54,001 nt of DNA from Clostridiaceae bacterium (GTDB taxonomy: Bacteria; Bacillota; Clostridia; DSM-8532), in assembly GCA_012719545.1 (NCBI GenBank), contig JAAYAD010000077.1, positions 1 through 54,001 of the forward strand, read 5' to 3'. Positions within the stretch are counted from its first letter, which is position 1, and each line of letters begins with the position of its first letter. The notes beneath the pieces were generated by a model that had not been told where the DNA came from, did no database searches, and saw only the letters and a program-made list of their open reading frames with translations. Below, one piece after another: positions 52,804 through 54,001 of the stretch. A program made the position numbers and the translations under genes.

Positions 52804-53775
52804 ATGGAAAAAATCCTGATATCTGTTATCGTCCCCATGTATAATGAGGAAGCCGTCATACCTGCAACATACAGCAGGCTAAAAGAGGTATTGGACGGTC
52901 TAAAAGAAAACTATGAAATAATTTTCATTAATGACGGCAGCCGTGACAGGACCAGGGATATGCTCATGGAAATCTGTGAAAAGGATAAAACGGTAAAACT
53001 CATCGATTTTGCCCGCAATTTCGGGCATCAGGTTGCCATAACCGCCGGTATGGACTACGCAGCAGGTGAATGCATGGTTATTATTGACGGAGATTTGCAG
53101 GATCCCCCTGAACTTATTCCAAAGATGATGGAATTGTGGCGCCAGGGTTATGACGTGGTATATGGCAAGAGAATATCCCGTCAGGGCGAAACCATATTTA
53201 AGAAAGTAACGGCTAAAATATTCTACAGGCTTTTAAGAAGCCTTACTGATGTAAATATCCCCGTTGACACCGGAGACTTCAGGCTCATAGACCGCAGAGT
53301 GTGCGAGGCGTTGAAACAGCTGCCTGAGCGCAGCAGATATGTAAGAGGCCTTATGAGCTGGGTAGGCTTTAAACAGACTCCCATTGAATTTGAACGAAGC
53401 GAAAGATATGCAGGCGAAACGAAATATCCGCTAAAAAAGATGCTGAAACTTGCCATGGACGGTATAATGTCCTTCTCCTATAAACCATTGAAGTTGTCCT
53501 CATGGCTTGGCTCCCTGCTTTCAGTCTTTAGCTTTGTATATCTCATCATTGTTCTTCTGCAAAAAATCTTCTTCCCTGAAAGCGCACAATCAGGCTGGGC
53601 ATCACTTATTGCCGTAAGCCTCTTCTTTAACGGCATAACCCTTCTTATGCTGGGCATTATAGGAGAATATATAGGAAGAATATATGACGAGGCTAAAGGC
53701 CGTCCGCTTTATATAATAAGTGAACTTAAGAACATGGAAGATCGTGAAGGCCCGCGTTTTAAAATGACTAAATAA
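52804..53775 (+). CDS. Polyprenyl-phosphate glycosyltransferase (GT2, GtrB/DPM1-like)
   Basis: 323 aa from the ATG at 52804 (GGAGG upstream; an in-frame TTG at 52792 is less likely). The GT2 domain has VPMYNEEAVIP, INDGSRDRT, DGDLQDPPELIPKM, VYGKRISRQGE and DTGDFRLIDRRV; a C-terminal amphipathic region and two membrane helices (about 228-250 and 262-285) anchor it. It makes a polyprenyl-phosphate hexose for the PMT and GT-C enzymes. It ends the operon, two terminators downstream. Confidence 0.92.
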   Translation: MEKILISVIVPMYNEEAVIPATYSRLKEVLDGLKENYEIIFINDGSRDRTRDMLMEICEKDKTVKLIDFARNFGHQVAITAGMDYAAGECMVIIDGDLQDPPELIPKMMELWRQGYDVVYGKRISRQGETIFKKVTAKIFYRLLRSLTDVNIPVDTGDFRLIDRRVCEALKQLPERSRYVRGLMSWVGFKQTPIEFERSERYAGETKYPLKKMLKLAMDGIMSFSYKPLKLSSWLGSLLSVFSFVYLIIVLLQKIFFPESAQSGWASLIAVSLFFNGITLLMLGIIGEYIGRIYDEAKGRPLYIISELKNMEDREGPRFKMTK

Positions 53776-53838
53776 TTCATCATGCTATAAGATGGTTTGT
53801 TTTAAATCGATATATTGCTTTTCACTATGCAAAATAAC

Positions 53839-53862
53839 AGCCGTTTCATTTAAGAAACGGCT
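53839..53862 (+). terminator. Hairpin after the GT2 gene
   Basis: A perfect 9-bp stem (AGCCGTTTC / GAAACGGCT) with a six-base loop, 64 bases after the GT2 stop; the following bases are not a T-run. Confidence 0.45.
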
Positions 53863-53874
53863 CAGATTGTAGAC

Positions 53875-53910
53875 AAAAACGGTTGTGGTTTTAGGCCATA
53901 ACCGTTTTTT
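53875..53910. terminator. Strong bidirectional terminator at the end of the glycosylation operon
   Basis: A 13-bp stem with one mismatch (AAAACGGTTgTGG / CCAtAACCGTTTT) and a seven-base loop, followed by T6 on the plus strand; on the minus strand a five-base U-run follows as well. Confidence 0.8.
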
Positions 53911-54001
53911 CTAAATACATCAATGATTTTTCTCTAAATACTGGTAAAAATTCAATAAGAAATTGCAAAATAGGGTTCATATCTGGATTTAGCTTTTTCC
54001 A
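53891..54001 (-). CDS. Possible 3' end of a minus-strand gene (partial)
   Basis: An open frame of 36 codons runs from the window edge to a TAA at 53891, inside the loop of the bidirectional terminator. The peptide (NPILQFLIEFLPVFREKSL, then MYLEKTVMA) looks protein-like, but a frame this short in A/T-rich DNA can be open by chance. I do not recognise it; a transposase end is one thought but cannot be supported. Confidence 0.3.
   Translation of the reverse strand, partial: WKKLNPDMNPILQFLIEFLPVFREKSLMYLEKTVMA

Noticed and set aside
1..54001. tRNA genes, CRISPR arrays, complete insertion sequences
   Set aside because: I scanned for T-loop consensus strings, regularly spaced repeats and transposase-like frames and found none that hold up.

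Overview
The window reads as chromosomal DNA from a spore-forming, anaerobic, plant-fibre-degrading member of the Clostridia. The evidence is a spoIIA operon with sigma-F, [FeFe]-hydrogenase maturases, HemZ, strong GGAGG-type ribosome binding sites with frequent TTG/GTG starts, an HprK/YvcK/RapZ/WhiA block, and a large xylan/arabinoxylan oligosaccharide locus. No species is claimed. I see no tRNA, rRNA, CRISPR array or complete insertion sequence.

Layout. 0-2 kb: an ECF-transporter S component paired with a P-loop kinase, behind a leader containing an intrinsic terminator. 2-6 kb: metallophosphoesterase, flavin-reductase-like protein, hemZ and an MBL hydrolase. 6-15 kb: housekeeping genes on the minus strand (dtd, relA/spoT, recJ, a 191-bp MITE-like inverted-repeat element, yqeY, rpsU, HIT, alaS). 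15-18.4 kb: hydG, hydE and the TM1266-type regulator, preceded by a promoter, about 145 nt of structured RNA and a strong terminator; this is a candidate riboswitch or attenuator and the most interesting signal here. 18.4-23.5 kb: two poorly known genes, a small membrane-associated protein, a DUF1015 protein and spoIIAA-spoIIAB-sigF.

23.9-40.3 kb: a hemicellulose oligosaccharide module. A YesM/YesN-type sensor kinase and response regulator head a minus-strand series: solute-binding lipoprotein, two permeases, GH8 exo-oligoxylanase, beta-lactamase-fold serine hydrolase, a second paralogous solute-binding lipoprotein, GH39 xylosidase, GH51 arabinofuranosidase and a small Cys-rich protein. A GH43 gene faces them on the plus strand. 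None of the glycosidases has a visible signal peptide and no ABC ATPase is present, so the picture is uptake of arabino-xylo-oligosaccharides with a shared ATPase encoded elsewhere, followed by cytoplasmic hydrolysis. The block lies between the spoIIA operon and the whiA cluster and looks richer in G+C than its neighbours, as expected of an accessory island.

40.7-47.4 kb: thrC, hprK, murB, rapZ, yvcK and whiA, all on the minus strand. 47.6-53.8 kb: a plus-strand envelope-glycosylation operon (Gpi18-like GT-C, PMT-family O-mannosyltransferase with an extra beta-rich N-terminal domain, GtrA, FAD-dependent sugar-mutase-like oxidoreductase, polyprenyl-phosphate GT2), with its own promoter and a leader carrying competing hairpins. 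HprK links the sugar locus to carbon catabolite control, and YvcK/RapZ/MurB/WhiA link to cell-wall synthesis.
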